Shown here: piece after piece, positions 25,158-33,838 of the stretch
Layout of the letters: the number at the start of each line of letters is the position of its first letter
Position numbering within the stretch: the first letter of the stretch is position 1
DNA from: an uncultured Cyclobacteriaceae bacterium
GTDB taxonomy: Bacteria; Bacteroidota; Bacteroidia; Cytophagales; Cyclobacteriaceae
Direction: 5' to 3'
NCBI GenBank assembly: GCA_947492745.1
Contig: CANLOE010000064.1
Coordinates: forward strand, 1-41,991
DNA length: 41,991 nt
Made by a program: the position numbers and the translations under genes
The notes under the pieces: generated by a model
Told to the model about the DNA's origin: nothing
Seen by the model: only the letters and a program-made list of their open reading frames with translations
Databases searched by the model: none

Positions 25158-27002
25158 ATGGATTTCCTAAAGTCAAACTACCTATGGCTCATAACAGCCC
25201 TTCTTCTGTACGCCTGTACAGGAGAAACGAAAGAAGAAACTACCGCTGTACCTTTGTACGGTGAAGAAGATATTGCGAAGGAAAACGAGAAAGCAAACCA
25301 TTTTTTTGAACGCTTTTTTAACGAACAGGTGGGCAGAAACCCCTTGACTCAGGCTTATTTAGGTATTAAGAAAGATTATGATAAGTGGGACGATATCTCC
25401 GATGCACATGCCCAAAAAGAACTTGAGATCAAGAAAAAGGATTTGCAATGGCTCAAAGATTCCATTGATTATGCTGCGCTGAGCGGACAGACAAAAATCA
25501 GTTATGATCTTTTCGTTACCAATATGGAAAACGAAATCAGCGATTTCAAGTATAGGTTCCATAACTACCCTGTCAATCAAATGAGGGGCTTGCATTCGAA
25601 CGTGCCTTCTTTTTTAATCAATATACACCAGATAACGGATACGAAGGATGCCGAAGCTTATGCGGCCCGTTTGGAAAAAGTGGGTGAACTGTTCGACGAG
25701 CTTTTGGTCGGTCTGCGGCAGAGAGAGGAAAAAGGTATCGTTGCCCCCAAGTTCGTTTTCCCGAGAGTCATCGATGATTCCAAAAATGTTATATCAGGAA
25801 TCCCTTTCGACAATTCCAAAAAGAACAGTGCGATTATGGCAGACTTCGAATCCAAAGTGGATCAACTGGATATCGGAGGTGAAGAAAAAGCGACACTGAA
25901 AAAGCGGGTCAGTACTGCCTTGATCGAGGTCGTCAAACCTGCTTATGAAAAACTAATTGCCTTTCTGGAAGAACAGGCTACCAGAGCTACCGATGAGGAT
26001 GGTGCTTGGAAGTTTCCCGATGGTGGTGCTTTCTACAATAATGCACTTCAGAGAACAACAACTACGCCCCTTAGCTCCAATGAAATCCATGAAATAGGCT
26101 TAAAGGAGGTAGTACGTATCCACAGTGAGATGAGAGAAATCATGAAAAAGGTAGGTTTTAAGGGCAATCTCCATGATTTCTTCGAATTTATGCGGACCGA
26201 CGACCAATTTTACTATCCGAATACAGCAGAAGGCAAACAGGACTACCTCGATAGTGCCGTGGCTATCATTGATACTATGCGTGACCGGTTAGACGAGCTT
26301 TTCCTGACAAAGCCCAAGGCAAATATCAAAGTAAAGAAAGTAGAGGCCTTTCGTGAGAAATCCGCCGGTACGGCATTTTATCAGCGACCGGCACCTGATG
26401 GCTCTAGGCCCGGTCTGTACTATGCCAATCTTTATAACATGAAGAACATGCCCAAGTACCAAATGGAGGCACTGGCCTATCATGAGGGCATTCCAGGGCA
26501 TCACATGCAGTTGGCGATAGCTCAGGAATTGGAGGGAATCCCCAAATTCAGGAAGTTCCAAAACTATACCGCATATGTAGAAGGATGGGGGCTTTATTGT
26601 GAATACATCCCCAAGGATATGGGGCTTTACAGTAATCCTTATGCCGACTTTGGACGTCTGGCAATGGAGTTGTGGAGAGCTTGTCGTTTGGTTGTAGATA
26701 CGGGTATCCATGAAAAAAAATGGACCCGTCAGGAAGGCATCGATTATTACAAAAACAATACCCCTGATAGTGAGCGCGACTGTATCCGTATGGTAGAACG
26801 ACATATCGTGATGCCCTCTCAAGCTACGGCCTATAAAATAGGTATGTTGAAAATATTGGAGCTTAGAGCAAAGGCACAAGAGGCGCTTGGGGATAAATTC
26901 GATATACGCGAATTTCACGATGTGATACTGACCAATGGGGCTTTGCCCCTGAATACCCTCGAAGACTTTGTCGATGAATACATCGCCTCTAAACAAAGCT
27001 AA
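25158..27002 (+). CDS. DUF885 family lipoprotein, putative metallopeptidase
   Basis: DUF885 proteins are related to zinc metallopeptidases and many are exported. The N-terminus is a lipoprotein signal with lipobox LLYAC, so Cys20 is the likely lipid-modified residue. The 614-residue length is normal. The metal site motif HEGIPGHH (residues 442-449) is intact, and the downstream acidic partner is probably in YVEGWGLYCEY. The C-terminal segment MVERHIVMPSQATAYKIG is typical of the family. The substrate is unknown; peptide degradation in the periplasm is inferred. A terminator lies beyond the inserted repeat at 27037. Confidence 0.92.
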   Translation: MDFLKSNYLWLITALLLYACTGETKEETTAVPLYGEEDIAKENEKANHFFERFFNEQVGRNPLTQAYLGIKKDYDKWDDISDAHAQKELEIKKKDLQWLKDSIDYAALSGQTKISYDLFVTNMENEISDFKYRFHNYPVNQMRGLHSNVPSFLINIHQITDTKDAEAYAARLEKVGELFDELLVGLRQREEKGIVAPKFVFPRVIDDSKNVISGIPFDNSKKNSAIMADFESKVDQLDIGGEEKATLKKRVSTALIEVVKPAYEKLIAFLEEQATRATDEDGAWKFPDGGAFYNNALQRTTTTPLSSNEIHEIGLKEVVRIHSEMREIMKKVGFKGNLHDFFEFMRTDDQFYYPNTAEGKQDYLDSAVAIIDTMRDRLDELFLTKPKANIKVKKVEAFREKSAGTAFYQRPAPDGSRPGLYYANLYNMKNMPKYQMEALAYHEGIPGHHMQLAIAQELEGIPKFRKFQNYTAYVEGWGLYCEYIPKDMGLYSNPYADFGRLAMELWRACRLVVDTGIHEKKWTRQEGIDYYKNNTPDSERDCIRMVERHIVMPSQATAYKIGMLKILELRAKAQEALGDKFDIREFHDVILTNGALPLNTLEDFVDEYIASKQS

Positions 27003-27036
27003 AAAATGTTTTCTCTTTGAAGAGAAAAACGGCTAA

Positions 27037-27195
27037 TACAAATTTGGGTTTCAAATGTCGTATAAGATTCCGCTGGTCATTTTGTTTCAATCAAGGCGAT
27101 AACCGCAGGGATAGCAGCGCTATCCCGAGGATTGTCAACGCAGGGTGAAGCAAAATGAACAGGAAGATATGCGATATTTGAAAGCTAAGTTTGTA
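27037..27195 (+). repeat. Family D repeat
   Basis: A 159-bp unit running from TACAAATTTGGG to AAGTTTGTA with perfect TAA duplications (27034-27036 and 27196-27198). The central hairpin is GGATAGC-region-GCTATCC. It lies between the DUF885 stop codon and the terminator. Confidence 0.93.
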
Positions 27196-27211
27196 TAAAA
27201 AACATTTCAAG

Positions 27212-27244
27212 GAAAACTATCCTCATTTGAGGGTAGTTTTTTTC
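27212..27244 (+). terminator. Rho-independent terminator after the DUF885 gene
   Basis: AAAACTATCCTC and GAGGGTAGTTTT pair over 12 bp around a short loop (one wobble) and lead into a T-run. A family D copy now separates it from the gene, so the transcript carries about 160 nt of palindromic RNA in its 3' untranslated part. Confidence 0.85.
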
Positions 27245-27291
27245 ATATAAGACTACAGCTCCAAGAGGCGGATTTCATGTAATATAATAAT

Positions 27292-27623
27292 CCCAAAATA
27301 GTCAAAGCCTTACTATTCCGAACATAAATTGCTTCAAAATCAGCTGTTTTACACTACGCAGGTTTGTCACCCTATTAATACGCTAGGCCTCCTCACCTAG
27401 ACCGCTGATTTTATCCCAGATCATGTATTAGCCCTTCTATTTTGGTCTTAAATAGCTGAAAATCATTAAAATGAATGCGTTTTTCGAATTCACCGTAGCG
27501 GTGCTATGCCAAACCCAATAAAACGCCCTGATTTATTGCTTTTTAAACCCTCATAAATGAGCTCTAACGCATAATCCGGGTTTATTGTACTTTGCATCAC
27601 AAAATCCTATTGACCATTTTGGG
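27292..27623 (+). repeat. Palindromic element, family E, interrupted by a C-like element
   Basis: The unit runs from CCCAAAATAGTC to GACCATTTTGGG with perfect ATAAT duplications (27287-27291 and 27624-27628). It is 161 bp once the inner element and one TTTAT are removed. The centre holds a different hairpin, CTAGG-8 bases-CCTAG (about 27384-27401). Confidence 0.9.
27415..27580 (+). repeat. Palindromic element, C/A intermediate, inserted in family E
   Basis: A 166-bp unit running from CCCAGATCATG to CATAATCCGGG with perfect TTTAT duplications (27410-27414 and 27581-27585). The ends are C-like and the middle is A-like (ATGAATGCGTTTTTCGAATTC). Central hairpin CGTAGC-GGT-GCTATG has one G-T pair. 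Confidence 0.92.
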
Positions 27624-27705
27624 ATAATCAAACTATAACCTACTGATAATGTGAGCTTAAAGTTAAATTGCATATATCTAGTTAGTTTTGCTCAAAATTT
27701 CGTTT

Positions 27706-29469
27706 ATGAAGAGCAAAGATTACCTAAAACAGCTGAGCCGAAGAAAATTCATACGTAATTCCGTAATCGCTGCTACCGGAGTAGGCCTGATACCCGTAGC
27801 ACTGACGGGCTGTGACGATGATGACAGCATTGGGACCGATACCGACCCCGATACCGGTTTCGAACCCAGTGGTGACTTTGGGTTTATGGAGGGAGTTGCC
27901 AGTTTCGACCCTACGCAGGATAAGGTAATTCTCTGGACGCGATATACACCGGCCACCAATGAAGAAACCCGACCAAAAATCATACTCGATGTAGCTAGTG
28001 ACGAGGCTTTTGAAGCGGTAGTAGCCAGTGAAACCGTAGACATCGACATGGATAGTGATTATACCATCAATGTGGATTTGAGTAATCTGTCCTCGAATAC
28101 GGTGTATTTTTACCGATTCAGAAATGAGAAGACAAAAGCACTATCGATAATAGGTAGGACCAAGACCCTTCCCGCAGCAGGTGAGGCAACACAGGTACGT
28201 TTGGCAGTGGTCTCCTGTGCGAACTTCCAGGCAGGTCTATTCAACGTCTATGGTGCTGTAGCAGAGTCCGAAGCGGATGTGGTCGTACATTTGGGAGATT
28301 ACATCTATGAATATGGAGAAAGGGAATACGGCTCGAACGATTTGACCGAGTCTTTGGGAAGACTTCATAAACCTGCATATGAAATCCTCACTATAGGGGA
28401 CTACCGAGAGCGGTACCGTCAGTACCGGAGTGATGAGCAATTACAGAAAGCGCATCAATTGAAGCCTTTTATCTGTGTATGGGATGATCATGAGGTGACC
28501 AATAATGCCTATGTCGATGGGGCTGAAAACCATCAGGATGATGAAGGCGACTACGAAGAAAGAAAGAGGAGTGCCATCCAGGTATGGCATGAATACCTAC
28601 CGGCAAGAGTCAGCGATAATGCCCGGATATATAGGAGCTTTGATATGGCCGGAATCGTAAACCTGATGATGCTCGATACCCGTATCGTAGGAAGGGAAAA
28701 ACAACTGAGCTACATGGATTACCTGACGGCCACAGGAGTCGATAGGGAAGGTTTTCTGAAAGACTGGCAGGACGAAAATAGGACACTACTGGGCACGGCA
28801 CAGCGCGAGTGGCTCAAAGGGCAGCTGCAAGGCAGTACTGCGAAATGGCAAGTGCTGGGCAGTCAGGTACTCATGGGAAAGTACCTAATACCCGAAGAAC
28901 TGCTCACCCTTACGGCTCAATTGGCCGATGGCGGTGGGAATACTGCTGAACTCCAAGAGCATTATACGAAAGTGGTTACAGAACTGGTAACCATTAAGGC
29001 ACGTAGGACACTAGGTGACCCTACACTCAAAGAAGAGGATATCGCTAGGGTCGAAAATGTACTGCCCTATAACTTGGATGCTTGGGACGGCTATCCCATA
29101 GAACGCGAACTTGTTTTTGAGGCTGCCACAGGTAAAAAGGTGATTGCTTTGGCGGGCGATACTCATAATGCTTGGCATGCTCAACTGTCCGATAAGCATG
29201 GGGATAAGATTGGGGCAGAGTTTGCCACAGCTTCGGTTTCTTCCCCAGGTCTGGAAAGTTTTTTTGATAATGACCCCACAGCCATTGGAGGCATAGAAGC
29301 CGCCAATACAGCGCTCATTGATGACCTTAACTATTTGAATGCTTCTGATAGAGGTTTTTTAGAAGTAATCTTTGATGCTGGAAGTGCCAAGGCCGAATGG
29401 AAGTTCATCGCTACCCTGGCCACAAAGGATATCAACACCACTACGGGCAGGACAGCTATGGAAAGTTAG
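27706..29469 (+). CDS. phoD: PhoD-like phosphatase, Tat-exported
   Basis: PhoD enzymes are calcium/iron-dependent phosphomono- or diesterases that release phosphate outside the cytoplasm. From the ATG at 27706 the protein has 587 residues. It opens with a twin-arginine signal, SRRKFI (residues 11-16), and a hydrophobic stretch that ends ALTGC, so Cys36 may also be lipid-anchored. The metal-binding segments are present in order: AVVSCANFQAG, VVHLGDYIYEYG, VWDDHEVTNNAY and ALAGDTHNAWHAQ. A TTG six codons upstream is a less likely start. A phosphate-starvation promoter was not recognised. The stop codon is only 8 bp from the target duplication of a family B element. Confidence 0.94.
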   Translation: MKSKDYLKQLSRRKFIRNSVIAATGVGLIPVALTGCDDDDSIGTDTDPDTGFEPSGDFGFMEGVASFDPTQDKVILWTRYTPATNEETRPKIILDVASDEAFEAVVASETVDIDMDSDYTINVDLSNLSSNTVYFYRFRNEKTKALSIIGRTKTLPAAGEATQVRLAVVSCANFQAGLFNVYGAVAESEADVVVHLGDYIYEYGEREYGSNDLTESLGRLHKPAYEILTIGDYRERYRQYRSDEQLQKAHQLKPFICVWDDHEVTNNAYVDGAENHQDDEGDYEERKRSAIQVWHEYLPARVSDNARIYRSFDMAGIVNLMMLDTRIVGREKQLSYMDYLTATGVDREGFLKDWQDENRTLLGTAQREWLKGQLQGSTAKWQVLGSQVLMGKYLIPEELLTLTAQLADGGGNTAELQEHYTKVVTELVTIKARRTLGDPTLKEEDIARVENVLPYNLDAWDGYPIERELVFEAATGKKVIALAGDTHNAWHAQLSDKHGDKIGAEFATASVSSPGLESFFDNDPTAIGGIEAANTALIDDLNYLNASDRGFLEVIFDAGSAKAEWKFIATLATKDINTTTGRTAMES

Positions 29470-29482
29470 GGGTTGGGTTCAA

Positions 29483-29647
29483 CCCAAAATGATCAATAGA
29501 GAACCTATTCCGCGCATAAATAGCTTCATATCAGAAGCTTTGCCCACCTGTCTTCATTCACCATAGCGGTGCTATGCCGAACGAATCCAAATGGCCGGTA
29601 TTTTGCTATTTATACGCTCATCACGAAATCCTATCGATTAATTTGGG
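29483..29647 (+). repeat. Palindromic element, family B
   Basis: A 165-bp unit running from CCCAAAATGATC to TTAATTTGGG with perfect TTCAA duplications (29478-29482 and 29648-29652) and the central hairpin CATAGC-GGT-GCTATG. It begins directly after the phoD gene and is followed by a decayed family A copy. Confidence 0.94.
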
Positions 29648-29652
29648 TTCAA

Positions 29653-29785
29653 AAGCTTCAAATCAGTGAAATGGACGTGTTTTTTAAGTCAATCTTAGCA
29701 TTGCTATGCTGAATCCAAGAAAACGCGCTGATTTGTGGGGTTTCCAAGCCTTCATGACGAAGCGCTAACGTATACTTCGGGGCAA
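29653..29785 (+). repeat. Decayed family A palindromic element, left end missing
   Basis: From CTTCAAATCAGTG through TGCTATGCTGAATCC, AAGAAAACGCGCTGATTT and TTCATGACGAAG the order is that of family A with many substitutions. The terminal GGG is degraded. The adjacent B element sits at the place where its left arm should begin. From 29786 to 29976 two small hairpins (about 29885-29899 and 29911-29931) are the only structure seen. Confidence 0.7.
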
Positions 29786-29976
29786 TGAAAATGGATAAAT
29801 TGTAAATTGCCGATACTAGGTGAAATAGCCTTACCGCTACCGGTTATAGGCAAGTTTCTATTACCATCAAACCGATTTGTCATAGCATATTACATATGCC
29901 TCAGGTTTGGCAGGGATTGCTGTTGTCCCTGACAAGCCCGAACAATGGAACAAGAATCATCATCGCTCCATTTTTC

Positions 29977-30630
29977 TTAAGAAGCGGCATCGTCTTTATC
30001 CTCCTTTTCCGTACGGAAGCTAACATGATGTCCCGTATCCATCAATAGTTGTATCTTCGCTTTTACCTCAGTTTCCTGCCCCAGCTTGACCGCTACGATC
30101 AAATGACAGTCTGCTTCATACTGCTGCTCTACTATAGCCAGATCATAAGCTTTGATGCAGCGCATGACTTCATTGGTCGCTTCATAGTCAAAGTGAAGGT
30201 GCAGTTGTATGCTGATGTCTACTTTAACGACTTGTGCTTCGGACAGTGCTGCTTCGGAGGCTGTCCTATAGGCGTGGATAAGACCACCTACACCCAGTTT
30301 CGTGCCTCCAAAATAACGTACCACCACCACCAGTACCTGTGTGAGTCCAAAGGCACGAATCTGACCGAGTATGGGATCACCTGCTGAGTGGTTCGGTTCT
30401 CCATCATCGTTGGCACGGAACTCCTTGCCCTCAGCGCCGAGTAAGTAGGCATAACAGTGGTGACGGGCATCATGATAGCGCTTGCGAAGGGTATCAATGG
30501 CTGATTTTACTTCCTCTAGGTTGCGAACAGGGTAAGCGTGAGCAATGAACTTACTGCCTTTTTCCTTGTAAAAGCCCTCCGTAGGGGTAGCTATTGTATG
30601 GTAGTATTCTGCCTTTCCTTCAGTAGTCAT
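29977..30630 (-). CDS. yigZ: YigZ/IMPACT family protein
   Basis: The YigZ family shares the IMPACT N-terminal domain with the eukaryotic GCN2 regulator; its bacterial role is not settled. The N-terminal domain is clear: GFYKEKGSKFIAHAYPV, the HHCYAYLLG motif and NDDGEPNHSAGDPILGQI, then VVVRYFGGTKLGVGGLIHAYR. A C-terminal ferredoxin-like domain (DUF1949) follows to about residue 205. I chose the ATG at 30630 (MTTEGKAEYYHTIATP) because it overlaps the stop of the upstream gene as ATGA; a longer frame upstream would run into that gene. It is therefore translationally coupled to the EamA transporter. Confidence 0.93.
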   Translation of the reverse strand: MTTEGKAEYYHTIATPTEGFYKEKGSKFIAHAYPVRNLEEVKSAIDTLRKRYHDARHHCYAYLLGAEGKEFRANDDGEPNHSAGDPILGQIRAFGLTQVLVVVVRYFGGTKLGVGGLIHAYRTASEAALSEAQVVKVDISIQLHLHFDYEATNEVMRCIKAYDLAIVEQQYEADCHLIVAVKLGQETEVKAKIQLLMDTGHHVSFRTEKEDKDDAAS

Positions 30631-31523
30631 GAGAAGAATCCTTCCTGATAGGTAATGAGGACAATGGCCAATACCGCACAAAGTAGTCCAAAGATATTCA
30701 GCCGGGTAAGCAGTTCTCTGAACAGTACTATGGAGAGCAGTGCTGAAAAAACAATGATGCCTATGTTGACCGTAGGGAATACAATGGCCCCGTCACCATC
30801 GAAAGCATTTAGGGATTGTAATAAAAAATAGATGGAAAAGTAATTGATAAGTCCCAATACCAGTCCGCCGATAATACTTTTTTTGTTCGGAACCCTTTTT
30901 TGGAAAGTAAGCACTAATGTACCGACGATGCCGGCAGTGGCAAAAACAACAATGGGAAATACCGGTGCGGTCTCAGGCCTTAGATGTACTGTATTTACAT
31001 AGCTAAAGGTCGTATCGATGACCCCACCGAGCAAGAACACCGATAGTGGTAATAGGTATTTTTCAGACCCCAATGTTTGCTGAGCTGTATCTGTTTTTTT
31101 CTTTTTCAAAGAGGTCAAAAGTATTGCTACCAAGGCCAGAATGATACCCAAGTAATTGATGGCATAAAAGTTCTTGGTGGTCTTCAGCACGAACAGACTG
31201 ACAAGTACGGGTATGACAAGGGCCATTTTGTTGGCTACAGTAGATACCGTCACTCCCATTTTCTGTGTGGTAACCGCCATCAGGTAAAAGGTAGCTATGA
31301 ATACCACCCCCAGTGCCATACCTATATAAGGCCAAGAGGCGGTAAAATCCAATTCCCCACCGAAGTCGATGCCCTGCGATTTGACAAAGGTCAGTCCTGT
31401 AATGACACAGATCATATAATTGACCACGATAGCCTCCAGAGTTTCCACTTTGAAAATCCCAAAGTAGCGGAAAGTCAAGAAAATCCCTACATTGGCCAGT
31501 ATACACAAGAATAAGAAAAACAT
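30627..31523 (-). CDS. EamA/DMT-type membrane transporter
   Basis: This is an inner-membrane protein of the drug/metabolite transporter superfamily, 298 residues with about ten hydrophobic helices in two halves. The second half includes TFQKRVPNKKSIIGGLVLGLINYFS and the end ELLTRLNIFGLLCAVLAIVLITYQEG, typical of EamA repeats. The exported or imported substrate cannot be inferred. It is the first gene of a two-gene minus-strand operon with yigZ (4-bp overlap) and is divergent from the DUF2807 gene, with 187 bp between. Confidence 0.9.
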   Translation of the reverse strand: MFFLFLCILANVGIFLTFRYFGIFKVETLEAIVVNYMICVITGLTFVKSQGIDFGGELDFTASWPYIGMALGVVFIATFYLMAVTTQKMGVTVSTVANKMALVIPVLVSLFVLKTTKNFYAINYLGIILALVAILLTSLKKKKTDTAQQTLGSEKYLLPLSVFLLGGVIDTTFSYVNTVHLRPETAPVFPIVVFATAGIVGTLVLTFQKRVPNKKSIIGGLVLGLINYFSIYFLLQSLNAFDGDGAIVFPTVNIGIIVFSALLSIVLFRELLTRLNIFGLLCAVLAIVLITYQEGFFS

Positions 31524-31710
31524 TCTTTTTTATCTTTAATAATAGAACAAGGTTACTAAGATAGGTATTTTTTGTGCTAGAGGGTGAGAGACTTCCTAAA
31601 GACCGCTGCAGTCGTCAAGGAGAAAAAAAAATATAGGTTTCAAGCAACCTTTTCATAAGAGATTCATCTTTAACACAAAATATCTCTGTAAAGACAAAAA
31701 ACTATCATTT

Positions 31711-32418
31711 ATGAAAAGCTTAAAAAACCAAAACTTTCTGTTAGTCGTTCTGCTGCTCCTTTCTTCCATCTCATTATTATCGGCTTTTGCCCATATCAAA
31801 AAAGATTTGCCCACATTTACGAGTATAGCACTTCGTACCTCGGCAGAAGTATACCTTAAGCAGGGTGCAGTACAGAGCGTAGTGCTGGAAGGAAGTGAAA
31901 AAGCCAAGAAAGAGGTACAGACATCGGTGAAAAATGGAAAACTGACCATAAAAACAGAGAGTAATGAATGGGGCTGGAGCAATTCCAGCGGAAAATTGAA
32001 AATATACATTACCGTGAAGGACTTGGAAGCCCTAAGCGTCAGTGGTTCGGGAAGTATTATCGGCAGTGATAAGTTCACTACGGATGATCTTAAGCTATCG
32101 GTTAGCGGTAGTGGTGATATAGAAATGGATGTAGACGCGGATGATATGGAGATACGTATCTCTGGATCGGGAAATGTACAACTCAAAGGTAAGAGTAAGA
32201 ACAATTCAGTATCCATTTCCGGATCGGGAGATCTGGAAGCCAAGGGCTTGGAGGCGGATAAGTATCAGGTTTCCATTTCTGGGTCCGGAGAGTGTAGTAT
32301 TCATGTGAATTCTGAAATCAACTCCAGGGTCTCCGGTAGTGGTAGTGTCTATTATAAAGGGTCGCCAAGTAAAATCAATAGCAAGACCTCTGGTAGCGGA
32401 AAAGTGAAAAAAATATAA
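31711..32418 (+). CDS. Exported head-GIN domain (DUF2807) protein
   Basis: DUF2807 proteins are exported beta-helical proteins common in Bacteroidota, with no settled biochemical role. The 235-residue protein has a signal peptide to about residue 27 (LLVVLLLLSSISLLSAFA). The mature part is a repeat of short beta turns with the motif SGSG (VSGSGSI, VSGSGDIE, ISGSGNV, ISGSGDL, ISGSGEC, VSGSGSV, TSGSGKV), spaced about 20 residues apart. This fits a right-handed parallel beta-helix. Most relatives carry a putative auto-transporter adhesin label. It is alone, and its own terminator follows at 32512. Confidence 0.93.
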   Translation: MKSLKNQNFLLVVLLLLSSISLLSAFAHIKKDLPTFTSIALRTSAEVYLKQGAVQSVVLEGSEKAKKEVQTSVKNGKLTIKTESNEWGWSNSSGKLKIYITVKDLEALSVSGSGSIIGSDKFTTDDLKLSVSGSGDIEMDVDADDMEIRISGSGNVQLKGKSKNNSVSISGSGDLEAKGLEADKYQVSISGSGECSIHVNSEINSRVSGSGSVYYKGSPSKINSKTSGSGKVKKI

Positions 32419-32511
32419 AAGTACTTTATCCTGTAAATACTGCCGTATACCATCGACGGTATACCGGACCGGGAAAACCAGTGGCAATTTTAGGATTACC
32501 TCATGAACTAA

Positions 32512-32547
32512 TGGAAAAGCTGTTCTCTCAAAGGAACAGCTTTTTCC
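32512..32547 (+). terminator. Rho-independent terminator after the DUF2807 gene
   Basis: GGAAAAGCTGTTC and GAACAGCTTTTTCC form a 12-13 bp stem around TCTCAAAG and end in a T-rich tract. The mirrored A-tract on the left makes it likely to be bidirectional. Confidence 0.9.
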
Positions 32548-32574
32548 TTTGGCTCCTAGTTTATCCCCATTGAC

Positions 32575-32740
32575 CCTGGATCATGCGTTGTAACTTCGTA
32601 ACGAGGGTTTACATGTCCATAAATCAGGGAGTATTATTGGATTTGGCATAGCACCGCTATGGTGAATAAAAAAAACGTAGTGCAACGACCGGTTTGCAGC
32701 TATTTAGATCCGCAGTAGATTTTTCAATGTATGATCTGGG
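32575..32740 (+). repeat. Palindromic element, family C
   Basis: A 166-bp unit running from CCTGGATCATGCG to ATGATCTGGG with flanks TTGAC and TTGAA (one mismatch) and the central hairpin CATAGC-ACC-GCTATG. Confidence 0.92.
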
Positions 32741-32893
32741 TTGAACCCAAGTTATAACAATAGCTTTCAAAGCAGCCCTTAAGATGTTGTTCCAGAGTCG
32801 ATGTCTCAGATTTCCTGTAAGTTGGCTTGGTATAATACCATAACATCATTAGGCCAAGGAAAGAGGTTTGCTTATTAAAGATTGATTTAGCAT

Positions 32894-32926
32894 AAAAAAA
32901 CCTCAATGATCAATCCATCAATGAGC
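32894..32926 (-). terminator. Possible minus-strand terminator without a gene
   Basis: Read on the minus strand, CTCATTGAT and ATCATTGAG pair with one mismatch and are followed by a run of T. No credible minus-strand gene ends here. The two short minus frames nearby (at 32724-32906 and 32979-33218) have no family resemblance. The rest of 32746-33301 shows no other feature and contains the leader of the next gene. Confidence 0.35.
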
Positions 32927-33301
32927 AGTATACAAAATGCTCTTTTGATAAGGCCCTTTCTTTCAACCGATTTCCAGCTCAAATCCTGAAACAAAACAGT
33001 CTCCCAGACCCCTTATATACCTTGCTCACTAAAAAAATAAGGCATAAGTACATAAACCATAATAAAAAAGTATAAGAAGTAATGGTGCAATGACGTTGTA
33101 CTATAGGAAGGTGTAAGATTCTATAAGAAATCTTGAAATTTTGGAGGCCAGTGATAATATACTCTTTTGAAGTGAAAAGCATAGAACCTTTGGTCTTAAA
33201 GAAGAGTGCTTTCGTCATAACATTGTTTTGATTGTCGAATTTATCTATTCAGCCTATAGGAATCCGACCAAAGAATAATTAAAATAGCAAGGTAAATTAA
33301 A

Positions 33302-33742
33302 ATGGATACTCAGGTTTTCGTGGAGAAAAAAAAAAGTAATGTAGAGCTACTGATGTTGGTGGATGACAATAAAATCGACACGTTCGTGCACGAAAAGATT
33401 GTTACCATGTCATCATTTGCCAATGCGCTATTGGTAAAAAGTTCCGCTACGGAAGCACTCAAGCATATTGAGCAGTACCACGATAACCTTACCGAAGTCC
33501 CTAGCCTTCTTTTTCTGGACATCAATATGCCCGTAATGGATGGCTTTGATTTTCTGGAAGCCTTCAATTCCTTCTCCCCCCCCATCAAGGAAAAGTGCAA
33601 GATTGTCATGCTGTCCAGTTCGGACCTACAGCAGGACAAAGAGCGGGCCATGGCCCATAGCAATGTCATCGGTTTTCTGTCCAAGCCACTGACCGTGGAA
33701 AAACTTAACTTAGTGGAAAAACTGATGGCCCAAGTACGTTGA
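33302..33742 (+). CDS. Single-domain response regulator
   Basis: This is a CheY-like receiver domain without an output domain, 146 residues long. The acidic pair Asp21 and Asp22 (LVDDN), the phosphorylation site Asp73 (LDINMPVMDG), the switch serine in VMLSSSD and the conserved lysine in GFLSKPL are all present. It starts with a short charged tail (VEKKKSN). The domain type with a long insert around TEVPSLLFLDI resembles the Rcp1-like receivers that serve orphan or hybrid kinases in Bacteroidota. No histidine kinase gene is adjacent, so its partner is unknown. Confidence 0.93.
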   Translation: MDTQVFVEKKKSNVELLMLVDDNKIDTFVHEKIVTMSSFANALLVKSSATEALKHIEQYHDNLTEVPSLLFLDINMPVMDGFDFLEAFNSFSPPIKEKCKIVMLSSSDLQQDKERAMAHSNVIGFLSKPLTVEKLNLVEKLMAQVR

Positions 33743-33838
33743 TTCCGTAGATTTTCAGGTCTGTACCCTAGCAGAGTGTTTTTCGGACCTTTCCCCGTTC
33801 CAAGTAGGGGCAAGCTCCCAATAGTTCAGCTCAGGGTA

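Noticed and set aside
27683-27690. TAGTTTTG as the phoD promoter -7 element
   Set aside because: It would start transcription only about 10 bases before the chosen ATG and lacks a TTG at the right spacing.
29885-29931. Two small hairpins as a terminator for yigZ
   Set aside because: They are about 45 bp or more from the stop and no T-run follows on the minus strand.
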